A stretch of 64,000 nucleotides of DNA from Peredibacter sp045999315 (GTDB taxonomy: Bacteria > Bdellovibrionota > Bacteriovoracia > Bacteriovoracales > Bacteriovoracaceae). The translations under genes and the position numbers were made by a program. The notes under the pieces were generated by a model. That model was not told where the DNA came from and did no database searches. It saw only the letters and a list, made by a program, of their open reading frames with translations. The stretch is from positions 62,001 to 126,000 of the forward strand of contig NZ_CP174607.1 of NCBI RefSeq assembly GCF_045999315.1, given 5' to 3'. Positions 15,546 through 24,478 of this stretch are shown here, one piece after another. How positions within the stretch are numbered: the stretch's first letter is position 1; each line of letters opens with the position of its first letter.

Positions 15546-16593
15546 GGGGTACCTTTAGTTTCAGGTAGTCGGTAAAGCTTTCGATCTTATCTTGATCGTC
15601 AAACTTGTCGTACTCCATTCTAAGCCAAGTTAAGTACTGTTTTAAGTCGAAATTATTCTGAACCATGAGTTTTTCTAAGAAATCCTGCTCTTCCTCATAA
15701 GTGAGAAACGCAGCAAAACTCGCCTGGTTCCAGTCATCCTTGATTTCGCAGTCCTCTTCATCCAATTCTAGTTTGGCACAGAGAGATTTTAGATCCGGAC
15801 GAAAGACTTCTGTCACAAAACGCTGAGTCAGCTCATCGGCCTTTTGATCAGTGATGAAGCCACCAAGTTTGGCAAATTCAGTTTGAAGGATGGAGATAAG
15901 TTCAACCACACGAAGGCTCACCTTCTTCTTCTTTTCTTCACGAGCGAGATAATCTTTTAGCTCCGGACGCCCCTTAAAATATTCTTGGAGCATGGCCTTA
16001 CCATAAAGATTTGCGAGGTTCTCATTCAGATCAACTTCGTTCTTAATAAAGAAGATTGTATGAAAGAGTTCGTGGAAAACTAATTCAGCAAGTTCTACAT
16101 CGTCATACTGGAAGAATGAAGAAAGAATGCGGTCCTCTAATAGGCCAAGAGATGAGTAGGCATAAACCGGACGAATCCAGGTCACGAGATTTTCATCTTC
16201 ACGAAGGTCCTTAGCATACTCGATCGCCGAATCTTTTTGAAAGAATCCGATATAAGGGAAACTCCCCATAATGGGAAAATTAAATTCGTGGGCCTCAATC
16301 TTCGTGTGAGGACTTGCGATCACGAGATAAGTAACGGCCTTATTAGGTAAGATTGTGGTCTTGGTGTAGATGTTGGTCGGTTTGGCACCAAAGTAGTGAT
16401 AGAAGAATTTCTTATACTCCCCTACCAGAAGAATCTTTCTTTTTACGTCTTCAGAGACCTTAGGGTCATCCAGGTAGACTTCATTTTTCTTGGCACCCCA
16501 ATGGACCTTGGCCTGGCCAAGTCCTTGCTCAGTAAGGTAACCCATCATGCCACAGCTGGAGCACAAGAATAAAAGCATCAAGATTTTCAACAT
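15523..16593 (-). CDS. Lipoprotein aminopeptidase, COG4324/PF10023 type
   Basis: 356 residues. The lipoprotein signal is MLKILMLLFLCSSC (Cys14). The family hallmark follows: YLVIASPHTKIEAHEFNFPI near 90-110, then the zinc motif HELFH (174-178) with the downstream glutamate in NEVDLNENLA (E191). Members are predicted zinc aminopeptidases anchored at the inner side of the envelope; the peptide substrate is not known. The start region of the next gene (gshB) lies inside its 3' end. Confidence 0.8.
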   Translation of the reverse strand: MLKILMLLFLCSSCGMMGYLTEQGLGQAKVHWGAKKNEVYLDDPKVSEDVKRKILLVGEYKKFFYHYFGAKPTNIYTKTTILPNKAVTYLVIASPHTKIEAHEFNFPIMGSFPYIGFFQKDSAIEYAKDLREDENLVTWIRPVYAYSSLGLLEDRILSSFFQYDDVELAELVFHELFHTIFFIKNEVDLNENLANLYGKAMLQEYFKGRPELKDYLAREEKKKKVSLRVVELISILQTEFAKLGGFITDQKADELTQRFVTEVFRPDLKSLCAKLELDEEDCEIKDDWNQASFAAFLTYEEEQDFLEKLMVQNNFDLKQYLTWLRMEYDKFDDQDKIESFTDYLKLKVPHAPLATN

Positions 16594-16642
16594 GGAATTA
16601 TTCTAACGGAAAGAAACACAAAATCTACCGATCAAAATGCTC

Positions 16643-16999
16643 TTATTCGCTCTTTCTGGTGACAACGAAGGCCCAAACGGAGACCAGGATGATCGGGACA
16701 ATGATTTTTACTGCCATATGGATATTGCCATTAGTGAGTATCACCACCAAGGAAAGAAAGATCATGACAGAGCACAGGACTTTGGCCTTGGTGCGGATCA
16801 CACGATTATGTTGCCAGTCCCTAATGCCATCTCCGGCCAATGGAAGATTCAAAAGCCAGGCATGAAAGCGCGGTGAAGACTTAGAAAAAAGAAAGGCCGC
16901 AAGAATTAAAAATGGCGTGGTCGGAAGGACGGGAAGGAACGCGCCCACAATACCAATTGCGAACGCGATCCAAGCACAGACAAACCAAATCGGTTTCAC
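16643..16999 (-). CDS. YbaN/DUF454 inner-membrane protein
   Basis: 118 residues with four hydrophobic segments. The conserved opening IAFAIGIVGAFLPVLPTTPFLILAAFLFSKSSPRFHAWLL is the signature of the DUF454/YbaN family (LPLLPTTPFLLLAAfcFarsS.R...WL). Function is unknown in the family. It overlaps the stop of miaB by four bases (ATGA), so it is translated from the miaB message. Confidence 0.88.
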   Translation of the reverse strand: MKPIWFVCAWIAFAIGIVGAFLPVLPTTPFLILAAFLFSKSSPRFHAWLLNLPLAGDGIRDWQHNRVIRTKAKVLCSVMIFLSLVVILTNGNIHMAVKIIVPIILVSVWAFVVTRKSE

Positions 17000-18417
17000 A
17001 GCTTCTTCCCGTGATCCTTAATAATTTTACCTTGAGTTGAAAGGGCCGTAGCAGAAGTGATCTCCACGTCTACCCAATGCCACTGATAATCCTGCTCCGG
17101 AGTCTCAGGTTCAAAGTGAACGAGACGGTAACAAGACGTACGGCCGGTCCATTTTGTCACACCTTTTGAAAGACCCTTCTCTTCAACCAGAACGCGGTAA
17201 GTTTTCCCAACCATGCCCTGGCGGATTTTACCTTGGATCTCCAGTTGTTTGGCCTGAATTTCACGAAGGCGGCGACCGCGAATATCATCAGTCAGAACAT
17301 CATTCATTCTTGCCGCTTTCGTGCCTTTACGGGCAGAAAAAGAGTAAGAATAGATGAAATCAAATTGAGCATCTTCCAGAAGTTTAAGCGTTGCTTGGTG
17401 CTCTTCTTCTGTTTCATTCGGGAAACCCGCGATGATATCAGTTGAGATGATCATCTCAGGGTTGGCCTTTCTCATCTTAGCGATAAGAGTGAGGTAGTGC
17501 TCAACCGTGTACTCACGAAGCATACGTTGAAGAACAGTATTTGAACCAGACTGCACTGGAAGGTGAAGGTGGTTTGCAAGTTTTTTAGAATTAGCGTGAG
17601 CATCAACCAGATCATCAGTCACATCATACGGATGAGAAGTTGTATAACGAAGACGCTCAAGGCCCTCCACTTTCTCTAGCTCCATAATGAGTTGTCCCAA
17701 CGACTCACCATTATCTTTTCCGTACGAGTTTACGTTCTGGCCAAGAAGCATGACTTCCTGAACACCAGAGTGCTCAACCAGGCGACGAACGTCTTTTACC
17801 ACTTCATCAAGACGACGTGACTTCTCACGACCGCGAGTGAAAGGAACGATACAATATGAACAGAACTTATCACAACCCTTGATGATGTTCACAAACGCCA
17901 TCGGAGAGCCATGAGTGATTTTCGTTTCAATTGAATAGTTGTCTGAACGGTCCCAGCTTGTTACCGCAAACTTCTTCTCACCAGCATACGCGCGATAAAC
18001 CATCTCTCCGATGTTATCAACAACGTCAGTCCCAAAAGCAAAATCAAGTTGCTTGTATTTTGAGATAAGGTCCTTACCTTCAGTTTGAGCAATACATCCA
18101 CCGGCCGCAACGATCACGTTTTTCTTAAGGCCCGTTTCCGGATCGACGTCTGCGTTTGTTTTTAGTTTTTTTGTCTCACCTAAGTGAGAGTAAAATTTTT
18201 GGTTAGCAAGATCACGAACCGCACAGGTGTTAAAAATCACCAAATCCGCTTCTGATTGCTCTTCTGTTTTTGTGAAATTAAGTCCCGATAAATGAGACAT
18301 GATTCGTTCACTGTCATGATAGTTCATCTGACAGCCGTAAGTTTTCATCCAAACTTTACGTGGTGGGAATTCGAGTTCGCCGACTTTCACTGAAGTCGTG
18401 TTTTCATTGTTTTCCAT
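16996..18417 (-). CDS. miaB: tRNA-2-methylthio-N6-dimethylallyladenosine synthase
   Basis: 473 residues. The N-terminal UPF0004 domain has three Cys for the second Fe-S cluster (TYGCQMNYHDSE, FNTCAVRD and the GGC of AAGGCIAQ). The radical-SAM CxxxCxxC is GCDKFCSYCIVPFTRGREKSR. The C-terminal TRAM domain (about 405-470) is present. MiaB adds the methylthio group to i6A37 of tRNAs that read UNN codons. Length and all motifs are intact. Confidence 0.96.
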   Translation of the reverse strand: MENNENTTSVKVGELEFPPRKVWMKTYGCQMNYHDSERIMSHLSGLNFTKTEEQSEADLVIFNTCAVRDLANQKFYSHLGETKKLKTNADVDPETGLKKNVIVAAGGCIAQTEGKDLISKYKQLDFAFGTDVVDNIGEMVYRAYAGEKKFAVTSWDRSDNYSIETKITHGSPMAFVNIIKGCDKFCSYCIVPFTRGREKSRRLDEVVKDVRRLVEHSGVQEVMLLGQNVNSYGKDNGESLGQLIMELEKVEGLERLRYTTSHPYDVTDDLVDAHANSKKLANHLHLPVQSGSNTVLQRMLREYTVEHYLTLIAKMRKANPEMIISTDIIAGFPNETEEEHQATLKLLEDAQFDFIYSYSFSARKGTKAARMNDVLTDDIRGRRLREIQAKQLEIQGKIRQGMVGKTYRVLVEEKGLSKGVTKWTGRTSCYRLVHFEPETPEQDYQWHWVDVEITSATALSTQGKIIKDHGKKL

Positions 18418-18504
18418 AGTCCCTCAAAGCATTAGCTGTTAAATCTAAGATGTGGGTTTATAAATTTATGGCGCAATATAGCAATGAGCGAGTATGAAGT
18501 AAAT

Positions 18505-19107
18505 CTAAATCACTTCCAATTGGAGCGCGATATAGAACGACAGGTTAAATAGGAAATGCAGGAAAATCGGTGCGATAACTGAGTGAAATCTTAGGAGTGC
18601 CTGACCGCAGATGATCCCTAGAACGAAAGTGTAAAACACCTGGAAACCGATGAAAGGAACGTACTCAACCGGAAGCACAGTGAGTCCCACTAAATGAGAG
18701 AATGCGAAGATCGAGGCCACAAGCATCGAGGTCACATACTTTCCTCCCACTTGAGCAATCAGAACACGCTGGAAAGTCTGACGAAAAACCAGTTCTTCCA
18801 GAATTGGGGCAAACAGTAACAAGTGCCACTCTAATCCATTCACTAAACGGAATGGAGTTTCAATGTCCATGTACCAAATGGAAGCAATCGCCGCCACTGC
18901 CAGGGCCACCACTTCGGCCACAGCTTTCCAGGTCTGGCGAGTGATGTTCCATTTAAATTTCCAAGGCAGACGATAGAAAAATGAAACGCCCAGAGCGAAT
19001 AGAAGATCGAAGATATAAGAGAAAGAAATAGTCGATGGCAGTTTATGCCAAGGGAGTCCCCAGGAAAAACCGAAATAAATAATAACGAGGGCAAAAAAAC
19101 CGATCAA
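18505..19107 (-). CDS. CPBP-family intramembrane metalloprotease
   Basis: 200 residues, about six membrane segments. It contains the family motifs EELVFRQTFQR (EExxxR), FAFSHL and HFLFNLS (HxxxN). These are the glutamate and histidine ligands of the Abi/CPBP (Rce1-like) proteases. Substrates in bacteria range from bacteriocin-immunity partners to sorting-signal proteins; nothing here tells which. The gene overlaps the upstream 238-residue gene by four bases. Confidence 0.82.
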   Translation of the reverse strand: MIGFFALVIIYFGFSWGLPWHKLPSTISFSYIFDLLFALGVSFFYRLPWKFKWNITRQTWKAVAEVVALAVAAIASIWYMDIETPFRLVNGLEWHLLLFAPILEELVFRQTFQRVLIAQVGGKYVTSMLVASIFAFSHLVGLTVLPVEYVPFIGFQVFYTFVLGIICGQALLRFHSVIAPIFLHFLFNLSFYIALQLEVI

Positions 19108-19820
19108 CGAATCTCTCCTACCTGAGCTATCTTGTGCACCAGCTTAGTTATTTCATCATAGAATTGCGGTTTTGTAACTTTGATTATTTGCTGGTAGCTA
19201 GGAGTTTTGGACTCTCCATGCCCCATGTTCTTATCATCGAAGACCACAATCTGCAGGGACTGATCCGGTCGCATATAAAAAAAGATGTCCAAATTAAAAG
19301 CGATCACTCGGAAAACATCGTCCTGCCCATCAGGAACCCTTCCAGAAAAACAAGCGGCCGTCAAAATAAGTTCAGGTTTGTCTTTGATGTTATCGAGGGC
19401 CCTCATAAGAGTGGTAAAGGTGGCCTGGATCCATTGAAGAGCGCGGGTCTCATTCTGAATGTCCATGGCAGTTGCACCACTCACCGGCGTCACCATAAAA
19501 GCATGATTGGACTCCAAGCTATGCTTTAAGGTCGAGTGAAGGGCAAGATTCATCATTGCCATGTGCTCCGGATCTTTTCCGGGCATTTTGCGTTTTCGAA
19601 CAATACGATCATTCTCAAAAAAGCGTAGCTCATCATGTTTTTCCCGCAGCCAATGAATTAACTTAGAAGTTTTGCCATGGACCTCGATGGTCCACTGGCG
19701 AGATTTTGGATCCTGAAGATCAAAGTTCCATGTCACCACTCTCCACTGAGTGTCTTGTGGTGAAAATTCTAAAAATAGGTCTTTCGGATCACGTCCGAAT
19801 AAATTTCCCCACCAGCTCAT
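19104..19820 (-). CDS. Conserved-looking protein of unknown function
   Basis: 238 residues, not recognised. No signal peptide or membrane segment, so probably cytoplasmic. It is rich in Trp and His at the start (MSWWGNLFGRDPKDLFLEF, TQWRVVTWNFDLQ), has an LHSTLKHSLESNHAF helix in the middle and a C-terminal alpha/beta block (QSLQIVVFDDKNMGHGES). It is sandwiched with four-base overlaps between a GNAT acetyltransferase and a CPBP protease, so all three are one translational unit. Confidence 0.65.
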   Translation of the reverse strand: MSWWGNLFGRDPKDLFLEFSPQDTQWRVVTWNFDLQDPKSRQWTIEVHGKTSKLIHWLREKHDELRFFENDRIVRKRKMPGKDPEHMAMMNLALHSTLKHSLESNHAFMVTPVSGATAMDIQNETRALQWIQATFTTLMRALDNIKDKPELILTAACFSGRVPDGQDDVFRVIAFNLDIFFYMRPDQSLQIVVFDDKNMGHGESKTPSYQQIIKVTKPQFYDEITKLVHKIAQVGEIR

Positions 19821-20266
19821 TTTAAAGCTTTCCCCAGACTGTATTCATGAAACCCAGGGGCCTCATGATCTGGATGATAGCCTTCAATGGTATAGCCCTG
19901 CTTAAGCTTGATACCAATCATGGCATGGTTGAAGTAATAAATGGTGGTCATGACTTTCTTGATACCGATGCGCCTACATTCGTCTTCAATAGCGAGAGAA
20001 ATTTCTTTCCCTAGACCCTGTCCCTGAAACTCTTTAAACACCGTGGTCTTTACTGTTTCAGCAAGATTAGGAGTTTTCATCACATAGCCTGAAATCCCAA
20101 CTTGTTTACCATCACGCATGGCCCGAAAATACTTCACTCCACCCTGCATGATCTTGTCTACTGTAGGTGGAAAAGGAGAGCGCTCGTAATACTCCTGTAT
20201 CACCGCGAAGATCTCCTCCGCTTCACTACGAGAAGAAGTATTGTAAGGTTTAAGTTCTATGCGCAT
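19817..20266 (-). CDS. GNAT-family N-acetyltransferase
   Basis: 149 residues from the ATG at 20266; a longer in-frame extension would run far back into the upstream gene and has no support. It has the GNAT acetyl-CoA loop in FKEFQGQGLGKEIS (Q/RxxGxG/A) and a final strand with NHAMIGIKLKQGYTIEGY (the usual N..mi...lGF). It acetylates an unknown amine. It overlaps the LOG-family gene by 17 bases. Confidence 0.75.
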   Translation of the reverse strand: MRIELKPYNTSSRSEAEEIFAVIQEYYERSPFPPTVDKIMQGGVKYFRAMRDGKQVGISGYVMKTPNLAETVKTTVFKEFQGQGLGKEISLAIEDECRRIGIKKVMTTIYYFNHAMIGIKLKQGYTIEGYHPDHEAPGFHEYSLGKALK

Positions 20267-20792
20267 TGATGTGATTCCAAATTTCGTTCCAGTCAGAAGA
20301 CTCAAACAAAAGTTTTCTATCAGGTGCTTTAATGAGGTTGCGCTCAACACCCAGATTTAAAAACTTAATCAGATCATCGTAGTAATGATTGATGTTAAAA
20401 AGAGCAATGGGCTTAGCGTGAATTCCTAATTGTTTCCAAGTAAGAATCTCAAATAGCTCATCCATGGTGCCCATTCCACCAGGAAAGATCAGAAATGCGT
20501 CGGAAAGGTCATACATCATTTTTTTACGTTCATGCATGTCTGTCACCACATGAAGTTCCGTCAGACCTCCATGGGCAATTTCTTTTTTCATGAGGCGCTG
20601 AGGAATGACTCCCGTCACTCTCCCACCTTTTACCATCACTTCAGTGGCAAGGGCACCCATGATTCCGATCCCGGCACCACCGTAAACCAGTTCCACGTTA
20701 TGTTTTACAAAATGATCAGTAATAATCTTTACCTGACGATCTACTTCCGGGTCCGTGCTGGCGTTTGCTCCACAAAAAATACAAATTTTCAT
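20250..20792 (-). CDS. LOG-family protein (TIGR00730, cytokinin riboside phosphoribohydrolase-like)
   Basis: About 180 residues from the ATG at 20792, supported by a GGAG site upstream and an ATGA overlap with yciB. It has the Rossmann-like opening KICIFCGANAS, GGAGIGIMGALA, and the diagnostic PGGMGTMDELFEILTWKQLG (PGGxGTxxE). Family members split nucleoside 5'-monophosphates at the N-glycosidic bond; some act on cytokinin ribotides, some are generic nucleotide nucleosidases. Confidence 0.88.
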   Translation of the reverse strand: MKICIFCGANASTDPEVDRQVKIITDHFVKHNVELVYGGAGIGIMGALATEVMVKGGRVTGVIPQRLMKKEIAHGGLTELHVVTDMHERKKMMYDLSDAFLIFPGGMGTMDELFEILTWKQLGIHAKPIALFNINHYYDDLIKFLNLGVERNLIKAPDRKLLFESSDWNEIWNHINAHRT

Positions 20793-21349
20793 TTTCTGAA
20801 TCTCCGCAAATACCACTGCATGAAAATCATTTCAATCACCATGAAGCCGCCGAACACAATGTAGAAGCCACCGGTCTTCCAAAAAAGCCAGGTGGCAGTC
20901 GTTTCATTAATCGCAACGTGGGCCATGAAGGCCGCAAAGAGAATTAAGAAAACACACATGTGCCACTCTAATACTTTATAGGCCTCATCCGGCAGTGGCT
21001 GTTTCTGTTTCATGTCCCGGAGCATTTCAACCATAAGAGATTGTTTCCGAAACTTTTTATAAAGAAGAAAACTCGCAAGTGAGAGACCTGTTAAAGTCGG
21101 CTGCAACTTAAAAAAGATTCCCTCTTTAGCGATAAGAGAAATTCCTCCCAGAATCACAATTAAAGCTACGTTTAGTTTTGAAAGAGTGTGAACATGGCCC
21201 GTGAATTTCTTCTCTAATCCCATCTCCACTAGGCCCAAAAGAATACCGCCGATTAAAGCGACTTCCAGTGAGAAGTAGGTCTCCAGTAACCAGTAAGCTA
21301 CCGCGGGAATGAAGGAGAGAAGAAAAAAGGGTTTCGAGGCATTTTCCAT
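20789..21349 (-). CDS. yciB: Inner-membrane septation protein A family
   Basis: 186 residues, about five membrane segments, with the YciB-type charged junctions KKFRKQSLMVEMLRD and WHMCVFLILFAAFMAHVAINETTATWLFWK (usually W.l.f..La.lN..v......WV.fK). YciB is linked to cell division and envelope synthesis, but its molecular role is not settled. Its stop overlaps the LOG-gene start by four bases. Confidence 0.8.
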   Translation of the reverse strand: MENASKPFFLLSFIPAVAYWLLETYFSLEVALIGGILLGLVEMGLEKKFTGHVHTLSKLNVALIVILGGISLIAKEGIFFKLQPTLTGLSLASFLLYKKFRKQSLMVEMLRDMKQKQPLPDEAYKVLEWHMCVFLILFAAFMAHVAINETTATWLFWKTGGFYIVFGGFMVIEMIFMQWYLRRFRK

Positions 21350-21358
21350 GCCTCGATC

Positions 21359-22291
21359 TTAAGCTATTTTCCTTAGTTTTTCTTCACAATAGATAAGGTA
21401 ATCATCTTTGAATTTTACCGGATCCAGAATTTCCACGTTCTTACCAAGTGTCAGAAGCCAGTCGTAAAGCGCTTCACAAGGCTCTACATACGCGGCCCAG
21501 ATAAGATCGCCATTTGGATTGGTGATCATGCAAGGTTTACCTAAAAAATGGTGCTCAGGAAATAAATTGGTCGTCCCCGGATCATGAATTTTAAGAATAA
21601 GTCTGGTTTCTTTTTCATTCATGGCCCGAATGGCAGAGATAAACTCTTCCACTTCATAAGGAGAAACTTTAGGCACCTTGGAAGAAGGGACCGAAGAAAT
21701 CTCTTTTACTTCTTTTAGTGGGACCACAACTAAACAGTGATCACTTGAATCTTCCGCGATAAGAGTAAGTTGTCCTTCCAAATGAAGAACACGACAAGGA
21801 TGAACAATAAATGTTCGATTATCACCGGTCGCAAGACACAGTAATTGTTTTTCAACAATCGCCGTATCCAGTTGTTGTACAATTTGTTGTTCCGATTCAT
21901 TCAATTCTTGATCCCAGAGCTCGAGCTGATTGAGTAATTCCATAACCACCTTTATTGGACCATTCTCAGTAACTTTTTTACGAAGTGAATGCATCACTTG
22001 CGTATCCGCTGTCTTATTCGCATATAACATTTGATGGAGCTGCATCCACTCTGCTGGTGAGAGAGGAAGCATGTATTGAATCTCTTCGCCTTTGATGTCT
22101 ACCCAGCACTCTGAATTCTGGTGGTAAATCTCGATACCGGTGCCAGACGGAAAAACCTGACGTAGGAAAAACAAGGTCTCTTCTGGGCCCAACCCCATCT
22201 CAAGGGCCAAATCCGAAAGACGAATAGCTCCCTGCTTCTCCCCTAAAACCACTAACTTGTTCCAAACATCTGGCTTCATAGATTTCTTCAT
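21359..22291 (-). CDS. WYL-domain protein, probable ligand-sensing regulator
   Basis: 310 residues. The N-terminal 80 residues look like a winged-helix DNA-binding part (IRLSDLALEMGLGPEETLFFLRQVF). The middle (FIVHPCRVLHLEGQLTLIAEDSSDHCLVVVPLKEVKEI) matches the WYL domain (P..l....g.WYL.g....r....f.ldRi..i), with the WYL triad itself replaced by QLT. The end (LTLGKNVEILDPVKFKDDYL) is the WCX extension. WYL regulators respond to nucleic acids or small ligands. A strong FliA-type promoter precedes it. Confidence 0.7.
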   Translation of the reverse strand: MKKSMKPDVWNKLVVLGEKQGAIRLSDLALEMGLGPEETLFFLRQVFPSGTGIEIYHQNSECWVDIKGEEIQYMLPLSPAEWMQLHQMLYANKTADTQVMHSLRKKVTENGPIKVVMELLNQLELWDQELNESEQQIVQQLDTAIVEKQLLCLATGDNRTFIVHPCRVLHLEGQLTLIAEDSSDHCLVVVPLKEVKEISSVPSSKVPKVSPYEVEEFISAIRAMNEKETRLILKIHDPGTTNLFPEHHFLGKPCMITNPNGDLIWAAYVEPCEALYDWLLTLGKNVEILDPVKFKDDYLIYCEEKLRKIA

Positions 22292-22313
22292 AACTTCTCT
22301 TTCCTGACTCTGC

Positions 22314-22341
22314 TTATCGGATATTCTCCTGCAGGTCTTTA
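22314..22341 (-). promoter_or_regulatory. Sigma-28 (FliA)-type promoter for the WYL gene
   Basis: On the minus strand TAAAGACC (22334-22341) is followed after 12 bases by TCCGATAA (22314-22321). TAAAG and CCGATAA are exact to the FliA consensus. It lies 22 bases from the WYL start codon. Of the four such sites in the window this is the best match. Confidence 0.6.
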
Positions 22342-22376
22342 GTGCAAAAAAAGGTTTTTAAAGAGATAATCCTCAT

Positions 22377-22859
22377 ATGCGATACCTCATGCAAAAACCA
22401 ATACTTGCCATCGGAATTATCATGATGGCCCTCTTCCTCTATCAAGTGGCGAGGGACCAGAAATGGGGCATTTTCTATAATCCCAAGCTTATGGCAACGT
22501 CATGTACTGGGGTTTTGGTTAAAGTTCAGAAGCACATCCCTGAGAATTGGAAGGCCTTTTGTGAAGGCAATAACCTTGCCGTAGAAATAAAGGAATTAGC
22601 GGTTCCACCTGAGGCGACTAATTTAAGATCTCTTATGTATCGCCAACTCGCCAATCACATGGCCTATGTGGCCCGTATTTCTCACACGGATATTCTGGAA
22701 AAAGTGGATTTCGTTCGTTTCCGCGTGGATCATCCGAAGATGGTGATTAATGCCGTGACTGAAGGGAAATATATTGTGAAGCTCGCGACCTTAGAATCGC
22801 CCGAGCATATCATGACTCATTTGAAGACTACCGTTCAAGTCAAAGAAGACATGAAATAA
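22377..22859 (+). CDS. Single-pass membrane protein of unknown function
   Basis: 160 residues. One N-terminal hydrophobic segment (PILAIGIIMMALFLYQVA) would act as membrane anchor or uncleaved signal. The rest is a soluble domain with two Cys (SCTGVLV, FCEGNN) that could form a disulphide, and no family I recognise. Start choice is uncertain: an ATG four codons later is equally possible, since no strong ribosome site is seen. Its last 69 bases overlap the end of the convergent pseudouridine synthase gene. Confidence 0.6.
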   Translation: MRYLMQKPILAIGIIMMALFLYQVARDQKWGIFYNPKLMATSCTGVLVKVQKHIPENWKAFCEGNNLAVEIKELAVPPEATNLRSLMYRQLANHMAYVARISHTDILEKVDFVRFRVDHPKMVINAVTEGKYIVKLATLESPEHIMTHLKTTVQVKEDMK

Positions 22860-23684
22860 TTCGGCCGTTGAGTCTTCTACGGTGTCTGTAAATTCGTAAC
22901 GAAGAGCATGTAAAAATAATCTCTCAGCTGCTCGACCACCATAAAGTTCATCACCGAGGATAGGAAACCCCAGATGCGCCAGCTGTGCTCTAATCTGGTG
23001 GCGTAGTCCTGTTTTCAGATTCACTAAGAGCAGGCTCTTTCCTTGATTCATGGAAACTTTCAAAACAGCAAGTGTTGCCTCTTGAGAAAGCTCATGGGTA
23101 TCATCTGAAACTTTTTGCTTCTGTCCTTTCACACCGCTGGCACGGAAGTGATGGGTCCAAAGACCTTCTTTATCAAAGTCCCCTTCCACAATCGCCCAAT
23201 AAAACTTTCGTTTCATGGCAGTACTAAAATGCTCTCTGATTTGCTTTAAAAAGGGCTCGTTCTTCGCGAGCACCATCACACCAGAGGTCTCGTGATCCAG
23301 ACGATACAGAAGCCCTCTGTCGTAGTTCTCACGATTCACTTCCACCGCTTCCCATTTTCCTTCTTGAACTAAGAAATTTAAAAGTGTGTCTTTGTCCGTA
23401 TAACAAAGTGGATGACAGTGAATACCTGGAGGCTTGTGAAGAACGATGTAGTCCTTGGTCTCAGATATAATTTTAACTTCGGGCCCTACGTATTCAGGAT
23501 TAATTTTTAGATGATTCACAAAATCCAATGGCAAGCGAGAAGTGCTTCTCGCTTTCACTGGACGATCTTGTTCTTTGGATGAGAAATGCCGCTTAATTTG
23601 CTGGCCGGAAGAGCCCAGAGTTTTCTTCAGGGCCTCCTTTAAAGATGAATCATCATAGAGCCAGGACAGTTCAACAAGCTCCAT
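22791..23684 (-). CDS. RluA-family pseudouridine synthase
   Basis: 297 residues. It carries the RluA motif II YRLDHETSGVMVLAK with the catalytic Asp, preceded by YIVLHKPPGIHCHP and followed by LKTGLRHQIRAQLAHLGFPILGDELYGG. An S4-like RNA-binding start is reduced (LKEALKKTLGSSGQQIKRHF). It isomerises uridine in rRNA or tRNA; the target position cannot be read. The start codon shares one base with the stop of motB. Confidence 0.9.
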   Translation of the reverse strand: MELVELSWLYDDSSLKEALKKTLGSSGQQIKRHFSSKEQDRPVKARSTSRLPLDFVNHLKINPEYVGPEVKIISETKDYIVLHKPPGIHCHPLCYTDKDTLLNFLVQEGKWEAVEVNRENYDRGLLYRLDHETSGVMVLAKNEPFLKQIREHFSTAMKRKFYWAIVEGDFDKEGLWTHHFRASGVKGQKQKVSDDTHELSQEATLAVLKVSMNQGKSLLLVNLKTGLRHQIRAQLAHLGFPILGDELYGGRAAERLFLHALRYEFTDTVEDSTAELFHVFFDLNGSLQMSHDMLGRF

Positions 23685-24475
23685 TACTGGGCCTCGACCT
23701 TCCGTCCTTCAGTTCTTAGATCAACTTTCTTTAGAAGAAATTCTACTCTACGATCAGACACGTTTCTATTCACTTTTTCCTGAGGACGAGAGTCCCCGTA
23801 GAAAATTGTGGTGATACGATCCGCTGAAATTCCTCTTTGTATCAGAGATTTTGAAACAGCAAGTGCGCGCTGGCTGGAAAGCTCGTACGCATCTTCACCT
23901 TTCTTCCCTACTTCACCGGCCTCAGCATGACCTTCTACCATAATGTTCCAGTTATTTTCTCTCATCATTTTTACAAGATGATCGAACACTTGGATATTAA
24001 TTTCATCAATGCCCACTGAACCTTTCTGGAACTGAACTTTATCTTTCATCCGTACCATGATGGTTTCAGGCATTTCATAAACGTTCGCCGACTCTGATAA
24101 TTCATTGTCCGCGAGCATTTTCTTCAGCTGGTTTAATTGTGTATCAGATTCACGATTGATCTCATGCTTATCCAGAAGACCTTCCGCCGTTAAGAACTCA
24201 ATCGGAAAAGGTTTTGACGGCATATCTGAATCAATCATTGTAGGCGCATCACTTGGAGACTTACCTGGGCGCATGACTTCACCCGGCTTCAAAACGTTAC
24301 CACCGAAAGCGTTACGAAGGGAACCAATCGCCGCCTCATACTTTGCTGTCTCAGTCTTCGCGAATGAAAGCAGAAGAATGAAGAACGTCAGAAGAAGTGT
24401 ACAAAGGTCCGAGAACGTTGCAAGCCAACCGGGGGCACCGGGCTTACAAGGAGGACATTTTGGAGCGTCTGCCAT
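23684..24475 (-). CDS. motB: Flagellar motor stator protein MotB
   Basis: 263 residues. The opening GAPGWLATFSDLCTLLLTFFILLLSFAKTE is the MotB membrane helix with the proton-binding Asp (D23). The C-terminal OmpA/MotB peptidoglycan-binding domain (about 150-255) has NIMVEGHAEAGEVG, RALAVSKSLIQRGI and the NRNVSDRRVEFLL end. With MotA it forms the ion-conducting stator anchored to the wall. The extra Cys residues in the N-terminal tail (KCPPCKPG) are unusual. Confidence 0.93.
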   Translation of the reverse strand: MADAPKCPPCKPGAPGWLATFSDLCTLLLTFFILLLSFAKTETAKYEAAIGSLRNAFGGNVLKPGEVMRPGKSPSDAPTMIDSDMPSKPFPIEFLTAEGLLDKHEINRESDTQLNQLKKMLADNELSESANVYEMPETIMVRMKDKVQFQKGSVGIDEINIQVFDHLVKMMRENNWNIMVEGHAEAGEVGKKGEDAYELSSQRALAVSKSLIQRGISADRITTIFYGDSRPQEKVNRNVSDRRVEFLLKKVDLRTEGRKVEAQ

Positions 24476-24478
24476 GGC

